Origin: Eriocheir sinensis
Taxonomy: Eukaryota; Arthropoda; Malacostraca; Decapoda; Varunidae
Reading direction: 5' to 3'
Assembly (NCBI RefSeq): GCF_024679095.1
Contig: NC_066563.1
Span: forward strand, 1,664,831-1,728,830
DNA length: 64,000 nucleotides
Part shown: positions 24,263 to 36,600 of the stretch, piece after piece
How positions within the stretch are numbered: the first letter of the stretch is position 1
Layout of the letters: each line of letters opens with the position of its first letter
Translations under genes and position numbers: made by a program
The notes under the pieces: generated by a model
Database searches by the model: none
What the model saw: only the letters and a program-made list of their open reading frames with translations
What the model was told of the DNA's origin: nothing

Positions 24263-24363
24263 CATTTGTTTTGTTTGTTTGTCTATATGTTTGTTTCTCT
24301 GTCAGTTTGCGTGAATTTCAATTATTTTTTCTGTGTCTGTTTTTCTATCTGTATATATCTTTT

Positions 24364-24364
<1 letters not shown>

Positions 24365-24416
<52 letters not shown>
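24365..24416. repeat. (GT)26 microsatellite
   Basis: Uninterrupted GT array. Confidence 0.97.
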
Positions 24417-24989
<573 letters not shown>

Positions 24990-25166
24990 ATTTTCTTTAA
25001 TGCGCCAAAACTTTGTCAACGATCTTGTGAGGTGGTGGCTAAGTTTTCGCCTTCGCCATTAACCTCAGTCCTCGGTCTGTGGATGGCCCGAGATGAGGTT
25101 TTTGAAGAGCCGTGATGAGGTTGTGGCCCGTTGGCTGAATGAGGTCGCGTGTGTGAGTGAGCGAGC

Positions 25167-25830
25167 GAGGAGGAGGCGGAGGCGGGCGGCAGCGACAACG
25201 AAGCAAGGAAATGGAAATCGGAGAGAAGAAAATCCGAAAGCAAAGTTTGGGCTGAGGAAAGGAAGCATGGAAAAAAAGAAAGAAGGAGAGATGTAAAAAG
25301 AGAGGAAGAGAGAATATAGTAAAGTTTGGTAGAAAGGAAGAAAAAGAGAGGAAGAGAGAAAGGAAGAAGTGTAAAAAGGATAAAAGTTAGGAAGGAAAGA
25401 GGAGAGAAAAAGAAGGTGGAAAGGAAAGGAACGAAGGAAGGATACGAGGAGGAGGTGAATGAGGAGGAGGCGGACGACGACGACAACTAAGCAAGGGAAT
25501 GGAAATCGGAATGAAGGAAGTCTGAAAAGCAAAGTTTGGACTGAAGGAAACAAAATATGAAAAATATGAGGAAGGAATGTATAGAGAGTAAGAAAGGACG
25601 GCGATAAGTTTGACAAAAAAGATGAAAGAGGGAGAGGAGGAAGGACGAAGTAAGGGAATCGAAAGAGAAGGAAGTCAATCGGAGAAGAGCCAAGTTTCGA
25701 AGGAAGAAAGAGGAAGAGATGTATAAAGAAGGGGTAGAGAGGAGGACGATGATGAAGCAAGGGAATGGAAATCGGAATGAAGGAAGTTTAAAAAGCAAAG
25801 TTTGGACTGAAGGAAACGAAAAGAGAAGAA
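25167..25830. repeat. Degenerate large-unit repeat
   Basis: A block AGCAAGGGAATGGAAATCGG followed by GAAGGAAGT...AGCAAAGTTTGGACTGAAGG occurs at 25202, 25490 and 25756, with a weaker copy at 25649. Each is preceded by a GAGGAGG/GACGACG patch. Copies at 25490 and 25756 are nearly identical for about 60 bp. Confidence 0.85.
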
Positions 25831-26214
25831 ATGGGAGGGAGAAAGATAGAGAACATAAACAGAAGGAAATTAATTAGAAAAGAATGGCAGAAACAGTGAA
25901 AGATGAAACGAAGAGAAATAGAAAAGGAAGAAAAGGGCCATAGAAGGGAGAGAAACAGTGATAGTAAACTAGAAATTACTATTAAAACCAAAGGGGTTCA
26001 GAAAAGAAGAGGGAGAAAAGAGGGAGGCGGGGATACGGGAACACTATAGAAGAAGGAGACTGAAGAGGAAAGAGAAAAAAAGAGGAGGAGGAGAAGAAGG
26101 CGTAGAATTATTAAGAATGGAGGAAACTGTGAGGTAATGGAAGGAGCGCTAAAGGACGAGTAGAGAGAGGGAGGGAAGGATAAATGTCTTGAGAAAATGG
26201 AGGGAGGAAGGAGA

Positions 26215-26466
26215 GAGAAAACCTGCGCCATATTATAAGAAGAGGGAGAGAAGGAGAACAACGAAGAGGAGAAAGAGGAAATGAAAACGAAAACAAAGAG
26301 GAGGTAGAGAAGGAAAATCTGGAGCGAAAATGGATACAAGAGAAAACCTGCGCCATATTATAAGAAGAGGGAGAGAAGGAGGAGGACGAAGAGGAGAAAG
26401 AGGAGATGAAAATGAAAACAAAGGTGGAGGAGAAGAAAGAGGGAGAATCTTGAGCGAAAATGGATA
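26215..26466. repeat. Tandem duplication, 125-bp unit
   Basis: GAGAAAACCTGCGCCATATT starts at 26215 and again at 26340. Both copies run to GAGCGAAAATGGATA, with a few substitutions and small indels. Confidence 0.93.
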
Positions 26467-26742
26467 GGATAAGGAACAGAAGGAGTAAAAACAGAGGAAA
26501 AGAATTAGAGTTAGTGAGGAGGGAGGAGATGAGAAAAGGAGGGAAGCGCTGAATCTGACATCGTAGTTAACTGCCCATACGCCGCGCCCTCTCGATCCCC
26601 CTCCACTTAAACACACACTGGAGCTCTCCCATCACACGCCCCTTCCTCCTGCCTCCCTTCCTTCTCTCTTTCACGCTATTTCTTATCTCTGTAATCTCCC
26701 TTGCTCTATGATATTACATGCTACAAGTCAAATAGAAATACA

Positions 26743-26745
<3 letters not shown>

Positions 26746-26802
<57 letters not shown>

Positions 26803-26820
26803 ACACACAAACACACACAA
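26746..26820. repeat. (CA)n array with interruptions
   Basis: Pure CA to about 26793, then CG and AACA variants. Confidence 0.95.
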
Positions 26821-27093
26821 ACACTTCGTCTCTGTCAGCCAATTATGCCCTAATGGCCCTTGGTCCCCAGCGGCATCTGTCTCTTTCTTAGGTAATCAAA
26901 ATAATCGCGAAGCAACAAAGGGAAGTTAATTTCGCCGCGACTCCCTCACTCCGGGAAACAATATTGGTAATGGGGGAGTCTGGGGCCGCGCGCGTCTTTT
27001 CCGACTTGGCTGAAAAAGAGGATAAATATGTTATTAAAATGGAATTAAATATACCAATGATGCCATTTATCAAAAGTTGTCAGCGGTGGTGGG

Positions 27094-27094
<1 letters not shown>
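26821..27094. other. Unique island, candidate noncoding element
   Basis: Non-repetitive DNA with AT-core motifs (GTAATCAAAATAATCGCG near 26892, GTTAATTTCGCCGCG near 26926). No coding potential seen; an enhancer role would be speculative. Confidence 0.35.

Positions 27095-27153
<59 letters not shown>
27095..27153. repeat. (TG)29 microsatellite
   Basis: Uninterrupted TG array. Confidence 0.97.
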
Positions 27154-27154
<1 letters not shown>

Positions 27155-29106
27155 ATTAAGACCTTTTCACTCATGAACAAAGGCAGCATTCATTATAAAA
27201 CGCAATTACTTCATTCACGTTCTTTTTACCAAGCCAATGTTTTTTGATGCGAGTAATGGCTTTGTTAACAACTATCAAATGATGATAATTATGTATTTAT
27301 CCTTTATAACGTCCACTTACACCATTAGTTATAAATATCTTAACGAGTAACTTTTGCGAGGGAATTATAATATGTATTTTGCTTCTATTTGAGATGTGAC
27401 TAAGCTCCGATGAAAGATGATCGCTAAGATGAGTTTGATGTTAAAGATGCAGTCAAGATTTACCTCATTTTTAGACTGAAACTTACAAAGACATTTCACT
27501 ATTAAAGGATTTCCAGATGTGCTCCTGAGGCCTCTATTCATTCGTTTCTCTCGCGGAGTAAACAGTATTCCACACTCAGGCGTCATCACTGCATGTCAAG
27601 GAGCATCATCGAAGCACTTCTCCGTGACACTCTAATTGCTTTGTGACACCCGCCCTCCCTTGGCCTCACTAGCGCCGCTCACCGGGAAACTCAGGCCGGG
27701 AGGAGAAGACCCAAGCTTTGCCGGAAGTTGCGTGCGCGTGTTCCCTGTGTTGGCTGTCTCCCGCTGCACCGCCCGACGAGCACCGAGCCTCGGCGTAATT
27801 ACCTGAAGCTTGAATTAAGGTCCTTGAAGACTGGAGGTTCAGACCGTCGACCGTCATCTGCAGCCTCCTCTCGTGCTTCATTTTTCTAGCTTGTGCTCCT
27901 CGCCGCCCTGCCGAGCCATCAGCCCGCTGCTTGTCTGCCGGGATATTTTCACCCATAAGCAGCTGTGGTGGGGCGTGGCACACGACGGTGCGGCCTCAAT
28001 CTGAGTCTTGACCTGGGAAAAGTCACCTGTCCTGCAATACCTGAACGAGACGGGACGCGGTGGGGCAGAGCGGGATGGGGCGGAGCGGGGCGGGATTGGG
28101 CGGGGCAGAAGACGGAAGATTACAGCCTGAGTGTTGTCCCTGGAGAAGTCACCCATCCTGGAACACTATAGCTGGGCGGGGCGGCGAACAGGGATAGCAA
28201 CAGTCTGACTCTAGGGCCTGGAAGAGCCTTTTAGTCTGAAAAATGTACTACGTGGTGTGTACTACGATTTCTTGAATATAATGTATTTTGTATAAGTTTA
28301 TCTGAACTTGTTTTTATCTTTACCGTCGGTGAGTCAGTGTTGCACGTGGTTCAATCCCAAATGTTATTCAACTGTTGATCTCAGCACTTAAGTTTTTCAC
28401 AGTGCCTAATATCATGCCCCAACATTTCGCATTTGCTTTATCCTAACATGCTTGGTAGGGGAGGACTGCAGTCAGTGGTTTGTTTCTACAAAATTTGTCA
28501 TATTGATTCTGTAGTAGTTTAGTAGTTTATTTTTTTGCGCTAAAGTCATCTTACAAAATATTTCAAGAGACTGAAATCATGAGGGTTTTTTCTATATATT
28601 TTTCTTCTCTTAAAAGTGAAAGGCTTTCTTATTTTTATCCATCATTGTTCTCATTCATGCATTTTTAATGTCAATAGGATTTTTCCAATATTATAGTGGT
28701 GATTTTGTTGTTTCCACATTCCACTCCGAGAAGAATCCTTTTCATTACGGATTTCCAGCATTGCCGTATTTTCTCTTTTCTGCGAGGCGGAGCGGCTGGA
28801 GGGCGGGTCGGCGCGGCGGCCTTCCGCGTCTCCCCACTAACATCATCAATTATGTGATTTTCCATTACGGAGCCTCGGGGCCCCGCGATGAGCCCGCCGC
28901 CGCAGGACCTTTTCGGCTCTCAAGAGTTCCTCGTGGCGTACGTCTTGGCAGAGCCTCGTTTGCTTGCTTTCCGTATGCCTTTTTTTTTCAAGTTTCCTTG
29001 ATTTGCGTGAGACGTAAGGTATGTTCGCTAATGTGTGCTCACTATGCATATTGGCACTCATATTAAGAAATACTATTCCTGGGGAGCGAGATGAGGTTTA
29101 AAAATA
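27154..29106. other. Mostly unique 1.9-kb stretch, no gene
   Basis: AT-rich to 27600, GC-rich at 27600-28220 and 28770-28940, AT-rich in between. Open frames up to 132 codons show no domain. Confidence 0.5.
28001..28200 (+). repeat. GC-rich partial tandem duplication with GC boxes
   Basis: CTGAGTCTTGACCTGGGAAAAGTCACC at 28001 recurs in diverged form at 28127 (GAGTGTTGTCCCTGGAGAAGTCACC). Each copy is followed by GGGCGG/GGGGCGG-rich sequence. At 28070-28110 there are at least four GGGCGG/GGGGCGG-type boxes, the core bound by Sp1/KLF factors. Confidence 0.7.
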
Positions 29107-29276
29107 ACCAGTTGTCAGGACACCTCTCCTCTCTCCTCCCGAAATTGACCTCTCTTTCGGCCACCTCTTTTGATTCTTATTTTTAGGAGAAGCGAGTAGC
29201 GGGCTTTTTTTTTTTATTATTGTTTTCTTTTTTTGTGCCCTTGAGCTGTCTCTTTTGTTGTAAAAAAAAAAAAAAC
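29107..29276 (+). mobile_element. LINE 3' end, 5'-truncated (tail family copy 2)
   Basis: Begins within the last codons of the LINE reading frame (TCAGGACACCTCTCCTC), then shows GAAATTGACCTCTCTTTCGG, TTAGGAGAAGCGAGTAGCGGGC, a T-run with ATTATTG, TGCCCTTGAGCTGTCTC, TTTTGTTGTAAAA and an A13 tail. Strong 5' truncation plus a poly-A end is typical of target-primed reverse transcription. Confidence 0.88.
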
Positions 29277-29944
29277 AGGAATGGTTGTCAGTCTAATTAT
29301 ACATTTCATTACACATTCCTCAGCCTAATTTTACAAAGTATTTCTTTCCTGATATAAGTACTACTTGGCATGGTGGCTACAAATTGGCAAGTATGCCCTA
29401 GATGTATCGATATCTTTTCACTAAGTCACTAATTTCACTAATTCATACTGTGATTGACGCGAGCCTATTATGCTAGGCTGGAGCAAACTGGTTGGGACTG
29501 GACGGGAAGGAGTGGGCAGGAATGGAGTGCCGGAGCTATGCAGGGCTAATGAGGCTTATCTCGTAAAGCAGATCCGGCAGTCGTTTACCCGAAAAGCCTA
29601 AACACTATTACGTGAACGCGAGTCGTGTAAATAGAGATCCAGTAACCGTGATGCTCTTGTAAACTTTTCAGCCATTTAAACGAGCGAATCCTGCCGTAAA
29701 CACATGAGTCACGTAAACAGGGCGCGCGGGAGAGACAGAGCGACGCGCGAACGAGGCTCCTGTGTAAGCTGAGACAAGTCCGGGCGGCAGCGAGGAGTGA
29801 AAAATGTGTTTACCGCCGCGCCAGGGCTCATAAGCGGCGCATTTTCGAGGGACGCGTGACAGCGGCGCCAGTTGGGGTGTGCTGCAGCGTCTCCAGGAAA
29901 TTTAAGTGTGGAGGAGGTGCACTTTTTTCTTTTTACCCGCACAA
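29277..29944. other. Unique stretch with forkhead-like motifs
   Basis: No gene recognised; GC-rich from 29730 to 29900. The motif cluster is listed separately. Confidence 0.5.
29580..29815. promoter_or_regulatory. Forkhead-like motif cluster
   Basis: GTAAAC or its complement occurs at 29583, 29659, 29696 (GTAAACA), 29713 (GTAAACA) and 29807 (TGTTTAC), with a related GTAAATA at 29626. RTAAAYA is the forkhead-box core. Six cores in 230 bp is suggestive but unproven. Confidence 0.3.
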
Positions 29945-30290
29945 GTTTCGTTTAAGTTAAGCGTGAAGGTACCTACGTTATCTTTTTTTGTTTTTGTTTT
30001 CTTCTTTTAAGGTAAATAGGTTTTCTTTTAGATAAGCGTGGGGAAGGTACATGTTATATTCTGTTTTTGCCTTGTAGTTGCTTGCGTTTTCTTTAAGTAT
30101 TGAGTGAGGAAGGTAACTACACATTTTACTTATATTTTTCTTTTTATCTGCACACGGTTGTTGTTTTCTGTAAGTTAAGCGTGAAGAGGGTACACGTTTT
30201 ATTTATTTATTTTTATTTTTACCTGCATACTTTTCCTTCGGTTAAGCTTGAAAAAGGTACACGGTTTCCTTTTTTTCTTTTAAACTCCAT
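29945..30290. repeat. Degenerate ~70-bp minisatellite, 5 units
   Basis: A GTTAAGCGTGAAGAAGGTAC core starts at 29956, 30031 (GATAAGCGTG), 30097 (GTATTGAGTG), 30174 and 30241 (GTTAAGCTTG). Each is followed by a T-rich arm and a CTGCACAC-like segment. Spacings are 75, 66, 77 and 67 bp. Confidence 0.85.
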
Positions 30291-30482
30291 ATTTCCTTTT
30301 TCTCTATTTTTACATCGGATGCTGAGTTTCACGCCATACAGTTCACGGTGATTCGTTTCCTCGCTATTGATTCATTCTTTTTTTTCTGTTTGTTTTGTGA
30401 TTATGTTTATTCGTTACTTTGTGGAAGCCTGATCGGTTTATAAATTTTGTTTTGTATTGAAAAAGTGTATAACAGAATAGTA

Positions 30483-30532
30483 TCCTCTTTTTCTTGCCCT
30501 TGAGCCGTGACCTTTGATGTAAAAAAAAAAAT
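30483..30532 (+). mobile_element. LINE 3'-tail fragment (tail family copy 3)
   Basis: Only the final 50 bp: CTTGCCCTTGAGCCGTGACC, TTTGATGTAAAA and an A-run. Nothing of the coding region is left. Confidence 0.78.
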
Positions 30533-30621
30533 CCATAAATATATCTTGAGAGGCAGAGAGAGAAAAAGAAAACATACAACTATATATAAAAATAAAGGAG
30601 AGAAAGGCATACAAAAAAACT

Positions 30622-30623
<2 letters not shown>

Positions 30624-30685
<62 letters not shown>

Positions 30686-30696
30686 CACAACACAAC
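30624..30696. repeat. (CA)30 then CAACA units
   Basis: Pure CA to 30683 followed by ACAACACAACACAAC. Confidence 0.97.
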
Positions 30697-31106
30697 CAAG
30701 ACGAGAGAAGAACTTACACCTGAGGGAAGTCAATGCAACACTAATGAGGAAACCACCAATGAGAACCCGACGTGGAGTTTACCTGTGCTACGCCCTCACC
30801 TGCGACTAATGAGATGGTGCGGGTATAGCCGAGAGTCGCTCACCTGTATCTTATCTGCTACACGTGTCCCTAATTTGTAGTGGACTGGGAACGAAGCTAA
30901 TGAGACAAAACAGACCAGTGAAGGGTAATGCATCCGTGTGTGTGTGTGTGTGGTGTGGGGGGGTTGTTTGTTTGTTTATGCGTGTAATTGCGTTCATGTT
31001 TGTGTGTGTTTATGTGCTTTTCTCTTTTTTTTTTATTGTGTACGTAAGTTTGTGTGTTTATGTGCGTTTGCTTGGTTAATATATTCCTGTTTTTTTTTGT
31101 GTAATT

Positions 31107-31110
<4 letters not shown>
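30697..31110. other. Unique then GT-rich stretch, no gene
   Basis: Unique to about 30930, then a short GT array at 30935-30953 with a G-run and diffuse TTTGTG units. Confidence 0.55.
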
Positions 31111-31167
<57 letters not shown>

Positions 31168-31177
31168 CGTGCGTGTG
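31111..31177. repeat. (GT)26 then (GTGC)n
   Basis: GT array ending in GTGCGTGCGTGC units. Confidence 0.97.
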
Positions 31178-31339
31178 TTGCCTGGCGTGGGGTCTGTATT
31201 ACATTGCACGCCTGTCTATCCTTCTGTCCATTTATCTGCCTGGCTTCATACCCCCCTTCACCCCCTCACCCCCCGCCAGCCTGTCCGTGTTCGTGTGTCT
31301 GTCAGCCGTCCTGGAAACCTAAATGAGCCCATACTTATT

Positions 31340-31690
31340 ACCGCATCAGTTTCCTTCCTCTGGGCGCACTCGATAGCATGACCCAATTTTAGTACACGTG
31401 ATCGGCCATGCGGCGGCGGAAGCGTTGTCCTATTTTTGTGATGGAATTACGTCGTGGCGGAGTTGATTATTTTATTTACGGCCAAGGAACCGGGCCATTG
31501 TATTTCACCCAACGCTAGTCACTTAAACGCCAACTCATTTTATTCTTGGACGGCGTAATCGGGAAGAGAAAACTCGACTTCGTTTTCTATACATATATAT
31601 GCTGGGTAATGATAGCAATAATTTCACTCCGTTGTTTTCGCGCCTAATTCGCTGATTAATTATATATGAAGGTGGCTTTTGCATGTTTCT
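31340..31690. other. Unique island, candidate noncoding element
   Basis: Low-repeat, CpG-containing DNA with several AT cores (GTTGATTATTTTATTTACGG near 31461, CTGATTAATTATATATG near 31650). No exon seen; an enhancer role is possible but untested. Confidence 0.35.
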
Positions 31691-31939
31691 GTGGCGAGCT
31701 GATGATGGTGATGATAGTGGTGGCTGGCTGTTTTCTTTCCTTGTCGTCGCTCAGGAAGGTAATGTTGTTTGGGTTCATGTTTTGAGGATGTGTTATGTTC
31801 CATCGTATTATGTGTGTTGCAGTGGCATATCTCCATGTTTTGTTTGTGTTGAATTCACGTGGGTTTGTTTGCTTGTTTGCTTTGTCTGTGTTTGTTTATA
31901 TGACTTTGCTTACTTGCTTGGTCTATATTTCATCCCTTC

Positions 31940-32200
31940 TTTCCTCCTCTTCCTTCGTTTCCTTCACACATGCATGACTTTTTTCTTCCTCTTCTATCTC
32001 CCTGCATCCACCATCTTACCTCCTCCTCGTCCTCCTCCTCCTCCTCCTCCTCTTCTCTCCTTTCCTCCCTCGTTCCCTCCACACATGCATTACTTCTCTC
32101 CCTTGATACCTCCTCCCTGCTTCTATCCCGTTAGTGTTTCCCTCCATCTCTCCCTCCCTTTTCCCTGTTCCCTCCCTTCCTCCCTTTCCCTCTATGCCCC
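31940..32200. repeat. Polypyrimidine tract with (CTC)n
   Basis: C/T-rich plus strand with CTC units at 32021-32055. Confidence 0.8.
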
Positions 32201-32252
32201 GGGGGACGATAATGTGCCGAAGATCCCGTCAGATAGTCAAAACAGCCTCTGG

Positions 32253-32280
32253 GGTGCTGGGGAGGGGGCGGGGGGGGGGC
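32253..32280 (+). other. G-run, G-quadruplex-prone
   Basis: GGGGTGCTGGGGAGGGGGCG followed by a run of at least nine G. This meets the pattern of four G-tracts with short loops. Confidence 0.6.
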
Positions 32281-32416
32281 ACGTAACCCTCCATTACACG
32301 GCTCCTATTTCAGGGTTGCGATAATTGCCACTTGGAGGGCGTGAGGTGCCTCCCTTCGCTGCCCCGGGGTGATGGGCGTGGCGGGAGGGAGGGGTGGGGA
32401 CGGGGGGACGTAGGAG

Positions 32417-32578
<162 letters not shown>

Positions 32579-32729
32579 CTCATCTTCCTCCCTCCCGTGA
32601 CTTATGGAGTGTCTCAGGGAACTCCATTTCCCCTCAAAACAATCAGGAGTGGAGGGAGAGAGAAGGAGAGGGGAGAGAAAAGAGGGAGGGGGGGAGGGAA
32701 GAGAGGGGAGAGGGGTGATTTGTGTACGT

Positions 32730-33740
<1,011 letters not shown>

Positions 33741-34049
33741 CATCACATAATTATCCTGCAATTGTAATCATGTTATATCGCCTTTCTATTTCTGCATTAA
33801 CGTCACTAAACTGCTTTGACGCTGAAATTAAAAAAAGGATATCGCTTCGTTGTAAGTGCATTGATTAACGTAGCTAGCTTCGATGTGCATTTTCATTTCC
33901 ATAGTTTGACGTTTAATGCCTTCTGGGATTCCCTTGTATGTATTTAATTGTTTAGAGTAATGAGGATAATTGTTAGTTGACTGTTGTTAGTGTATGATAT
34001 ATTGGTGTTGATTATGTTGATGTTATTTGTTTACTATATAGTATTAATA

Positions 34050-34199
<150 letters not shown>

Positions 34200-34457
34200 C
34201 CTCCGTACACAACCGCATGCACCAAAATCGTTTCGGGAGAGGAAGAACCACCGCCGCCAGACACACGACACACTTAACCTCGTGAATATTTATTCCCTGC
34301 GAGTCGTGCATAATAGACGCGAGTAATCCCACGCCCCTGACCCGGCCTCCCTCCCCTGCCCTCACCTCCTGATTCCCGCCGACCAGCATACATCGCTCTC
34401 AGGAGGAAGTGGTAATGGGCAGCGGGATGGCGAAGAAATATAACACGAAGAGATGAG
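34200..34457. other. Short unique island
   Basis: GC-balanced sequence with no recognised feature. Confidence 0.5.
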
Positions 34458-34970
34458 TTTTTTTTTTTTTTTACTGTAAAGGAAACAGCTCAAGGGAAAA
34501 AAAAGAAACAATAATGAAAAAATGACCGCAAATCACTGCTCCTATATAAAAAGAGTTAAGAGGAGTGGCCAAAAGAGAGGTCAATTTCGGGAGGAGAGGT
34601 GTCCTGATACTCTCCTCTTGAAAAAGTTCAAGTCGTAGGCAGGAGGAAATACAGATGAAGGAAGATTGTTCCAGTGTTTACCAGCGCGAGGGATGAAAGA
34701 GTGAAGATGTTGGTTAACTCTTGCATAAGGTATTTAGACAGTATAGGGATGAGTTTGAAGAGAAAGTCGTGTGCGCAGCGGGGCCGCGGGAGGGGGAGAG
34801 GCAAGAGGCATGAAGTTAGCAAGTTCAGAAAAGCAGTCAGCGTGAAAATATCAATAGAATAGAGAAAGAGATGCAACATGGCGGCGGAATTTAAGAGGTA
34901 GAAGACTGTCAGTAATGGGAGAAAAGTTGATGAGACAAAGAGCCTGAGACACTACTCTGTCTAAAAGAGT
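34458..34970 (-). pseudogene. LINE ORF2 C-terminus plus 3' UTR, broken (tail family copy 4)
   Basis: This is the best-preserved copy of the LINE family in the window, read on the minus strand. One frame runs from about 34967 to its stop at 34583-34581, interrupted by only two in-frame stops (34853-34851 TGA and 34736-34734 TAA). Near its end it encodes HSFIPRAGKHWNNLPSSVF, then PPAYDLNFFKRRVSGHL. The W-N-(S/N)-L-P...V...FK..(V/L) pattern is the conserved C-terminal end of many non-LTR retrotransposon ORF2 proteins, downstream of the reverse transcriptase domain. The UTR then carries the shared blocks (GACCTCTCTTTTGGCCACTC, ATAGGAGCAGTGA, CCCTTGAGCTGTTTCC, TTTACAGTAAAA) and an A15 tail, seen as T15 at 34458-34472. 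Everything upstream, including the catalytic domains, is missing through 5' truncation. The element is dead. Confidence 0.88.
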
Positions 34971-35287
34971 TGTGTGAGTGGAATATATAGAATACTGTAT
35001 ATGGAATAGGAATATAATGCAAAGAGCTAAATGTTTAAAGACTCATTTTTGTCAGTTTTCCTGTCTTCTTGTTTTTACATTTTTTTCCGTTTTTATTCTT
35101 TTTGTGATATTACAGTTTCCGCTCCCGCTCGTCCCCTTTCCTCTTACACTTCCTTTTCCTGCTTCAACAATCTCCTCCACCTCCCCCAGCTCCTCTCTCA
35201 CCTCCACCTTCTCCTCCTCTCTTGTCATCAGCCCTTGCAACCTAACACACGCGAAAGTGTCCCATTCTATCCCCCAGACAGTCTCAT
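34971..35287. other. Unique then pyrimidine-rich stretch, no gene
   Basis: C/T-rich at 35110-35220; no feature recognised. Confidence 0.5.
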
Positions 35288-35535
35288 CCCTTACATAAGA
35301 ATATGAGATTATAACGAGGCTGCTTGAGGCCGGTAGGTTCCACACAAGACAGCCACCTTTCCTCACTATCCATGAACTTTAGTAATCTTTTCTTGATTGT
35401 ATCTATCTAATTGGAATTCCCACAGTGGCTACCAAGCCGGTTCAACTCATCCACTACTTCATTAGTAAACCAATTCTTGCCTATGTTCATGCTGAATCTG
35501 AAGTTATCCAACTCAAACCCATTGCTCTGTGTCGT
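35288..35535 (-). pseudogene. Second non-LTR retrotransposon ORF2 remnant
   Basis: Read on the minus strand, the sequence encodes NGFELDNFRFSMNIGKNWF followed by TNEVVDELN (about 35502-35410). After two in-frame stops it continues with KRLLKFMDSEER. The pattern G-x-L-x-x-F-R...NWFTN-x-VVDEWN...LDKFMD is the C-terminal end of CR1-like LINE ORF2 proteins common in decapods. The conserved WN tryptophan has become leucine (DELN). Sequence upstream in element orientation is frameshifted by an A/T-run near 35552. The 3' boundary is near 35288, where the plus strand reads ACATAAGAATATGAG. Confidence 0.78.
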
Positions 35536-35632
35536 ACCCGGGTTTTACTACAAAAAAAAACCCTCATGAAATCACCCTTATTAAAGCCCCTTGTTCATTT
35601 GTAAACTTCGACCCTCATATCGGAGGAGGCTG

Positions 35633-35635
<3 letters not shown>

Positions 35636-35668
<33 letters not shown>
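35636..35668. repeat. (GA)16 microsatellite
   Basis: Uninterrupted GA array. Confidence 0.97.
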
Positions 35669-35672
<4 letters not shown>

Positions 35673-36055
35673 CCTATTCTAGGGGAGAAGGAAAGAGAAG
35701 ATTCGTAGAAAATAGGGAAAGATGAGAAGAAAAGTGGGACGAGGAGGAGGGAGGAGGAGGGGAGGGCATAATCTAATATAAGGATGCGGTACGTGACCAT
35801 AAGGGAAATTAGGGTCTAAATTATCCACAGATTTCCCAAACCTCCTCTCTTTCCTCCCTTCCTTCCCTCCTCCTCCTCCTCCTCCTCCTCCTCCTCCACT
35901 CACTCCTCAATACTACGTCCTCTCACCCCGGCACAAACAAATCCCTCCCTCCCACTTTTCTCTCCCTCCCTTCCTCTTTCCCTCTCCTTTTTCTCTCTCC
36001 CTCCCTCCCTCCCTCCCGCGCCACACCCTCACTGTTTACACACGCCACACTTGTG

Positions 36056-36060
<5 letters not shown>
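35669..36060. other. Purine patch then pyrimidine patch
   Basis: G/A-rich at 35685-35765 and C/T-rich at 35840-36020 with CTC units at 35868-35896. No gene. Confidence 0.7.
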
Positions 36061-36256
<196 letters not shown>

Positions 36257-36316
36257 GCAAATCCCCTGTTGAAGGCCTCTGGAGTTGGAATTATATATAT
36301 GCTTTCTCCCCTTTCC

Positions 36317-36317
<1 letters not shown>

Positions 36318-36361
<44 letters not shown>
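36318..36361. repeat. (CT)22 microsatellite
   Basis: One CCC interruption near 36328. Confidence 0.95.
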
Positions 36362-36363
<2 letters not shown>

Positions 36364-36600
36364 GGGATGTTGGCGCAGATTGACAATTTCGCCGCCGGTG
36401 GAGGAGATAACAGCCAATATTGCAATTTACCACCTCGACTCGCCCCCACGACACTATGGGCGCGTTCTGGCCCGAGAAGACGCCGCCGCCGCCTCGTCTC
36501 CGTCGCGGCCTTCAAAAATGTCAGGCCTCGGTGGCGGAATGAAGGGAGGAGGGAGAAGAATGCCCCTCCCCTCCCCTTGTTTCTTATCTGCCATGTATTG
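36362..36600. other. Unique GC-balanced island, candidate noncoding element
   Basis: Non-repetitive sequence with AGATTGACAATTTCGCCGCC near 36378 and GATAACAGCCAATATTGC near 36405. Coding frames here only continue repeat translations from upstream. Its function is unknown. Confidence 0.35.

Larger units (their letters stand above)
25160..26550. repeat. 1.4-kb polypurine tract with internal duplications
   Basis: The plus strand is nearly all A and G. Long minus-strand frames (up to 231 codons) arise from lack of stops. Duplicated sub-blocks are listed separately. Confidence 0.85.

Noticed and set aside
25065..25760. 231-codon minus-strand frame, apparently multi-pass
   Set aside because: Reverse strand of a purine-only tract; stop codons are depleted by composition.
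27365..27589. 74-codon minus-strand frame in unique DNA
   Set aside because: No similarity to a known family that I can recognise, no supporting splice or start context, and a length expected by chance in AT-rich DNA.
29111..29291. GTTGTCAG direct repeat flanking the LINE tail as a target-site duplication
   Set aside because: The left copy overlaps sequence belonging to the LINE itself, and the right copy lies about 8 bp beyond the A-run, so it is probably chance.
31683..32324. 213-codon plus-strand frame
   Set aside because: The start lies in GT-rich DNA and the body in a CTC polypyrimidine tract; no conserved motif.
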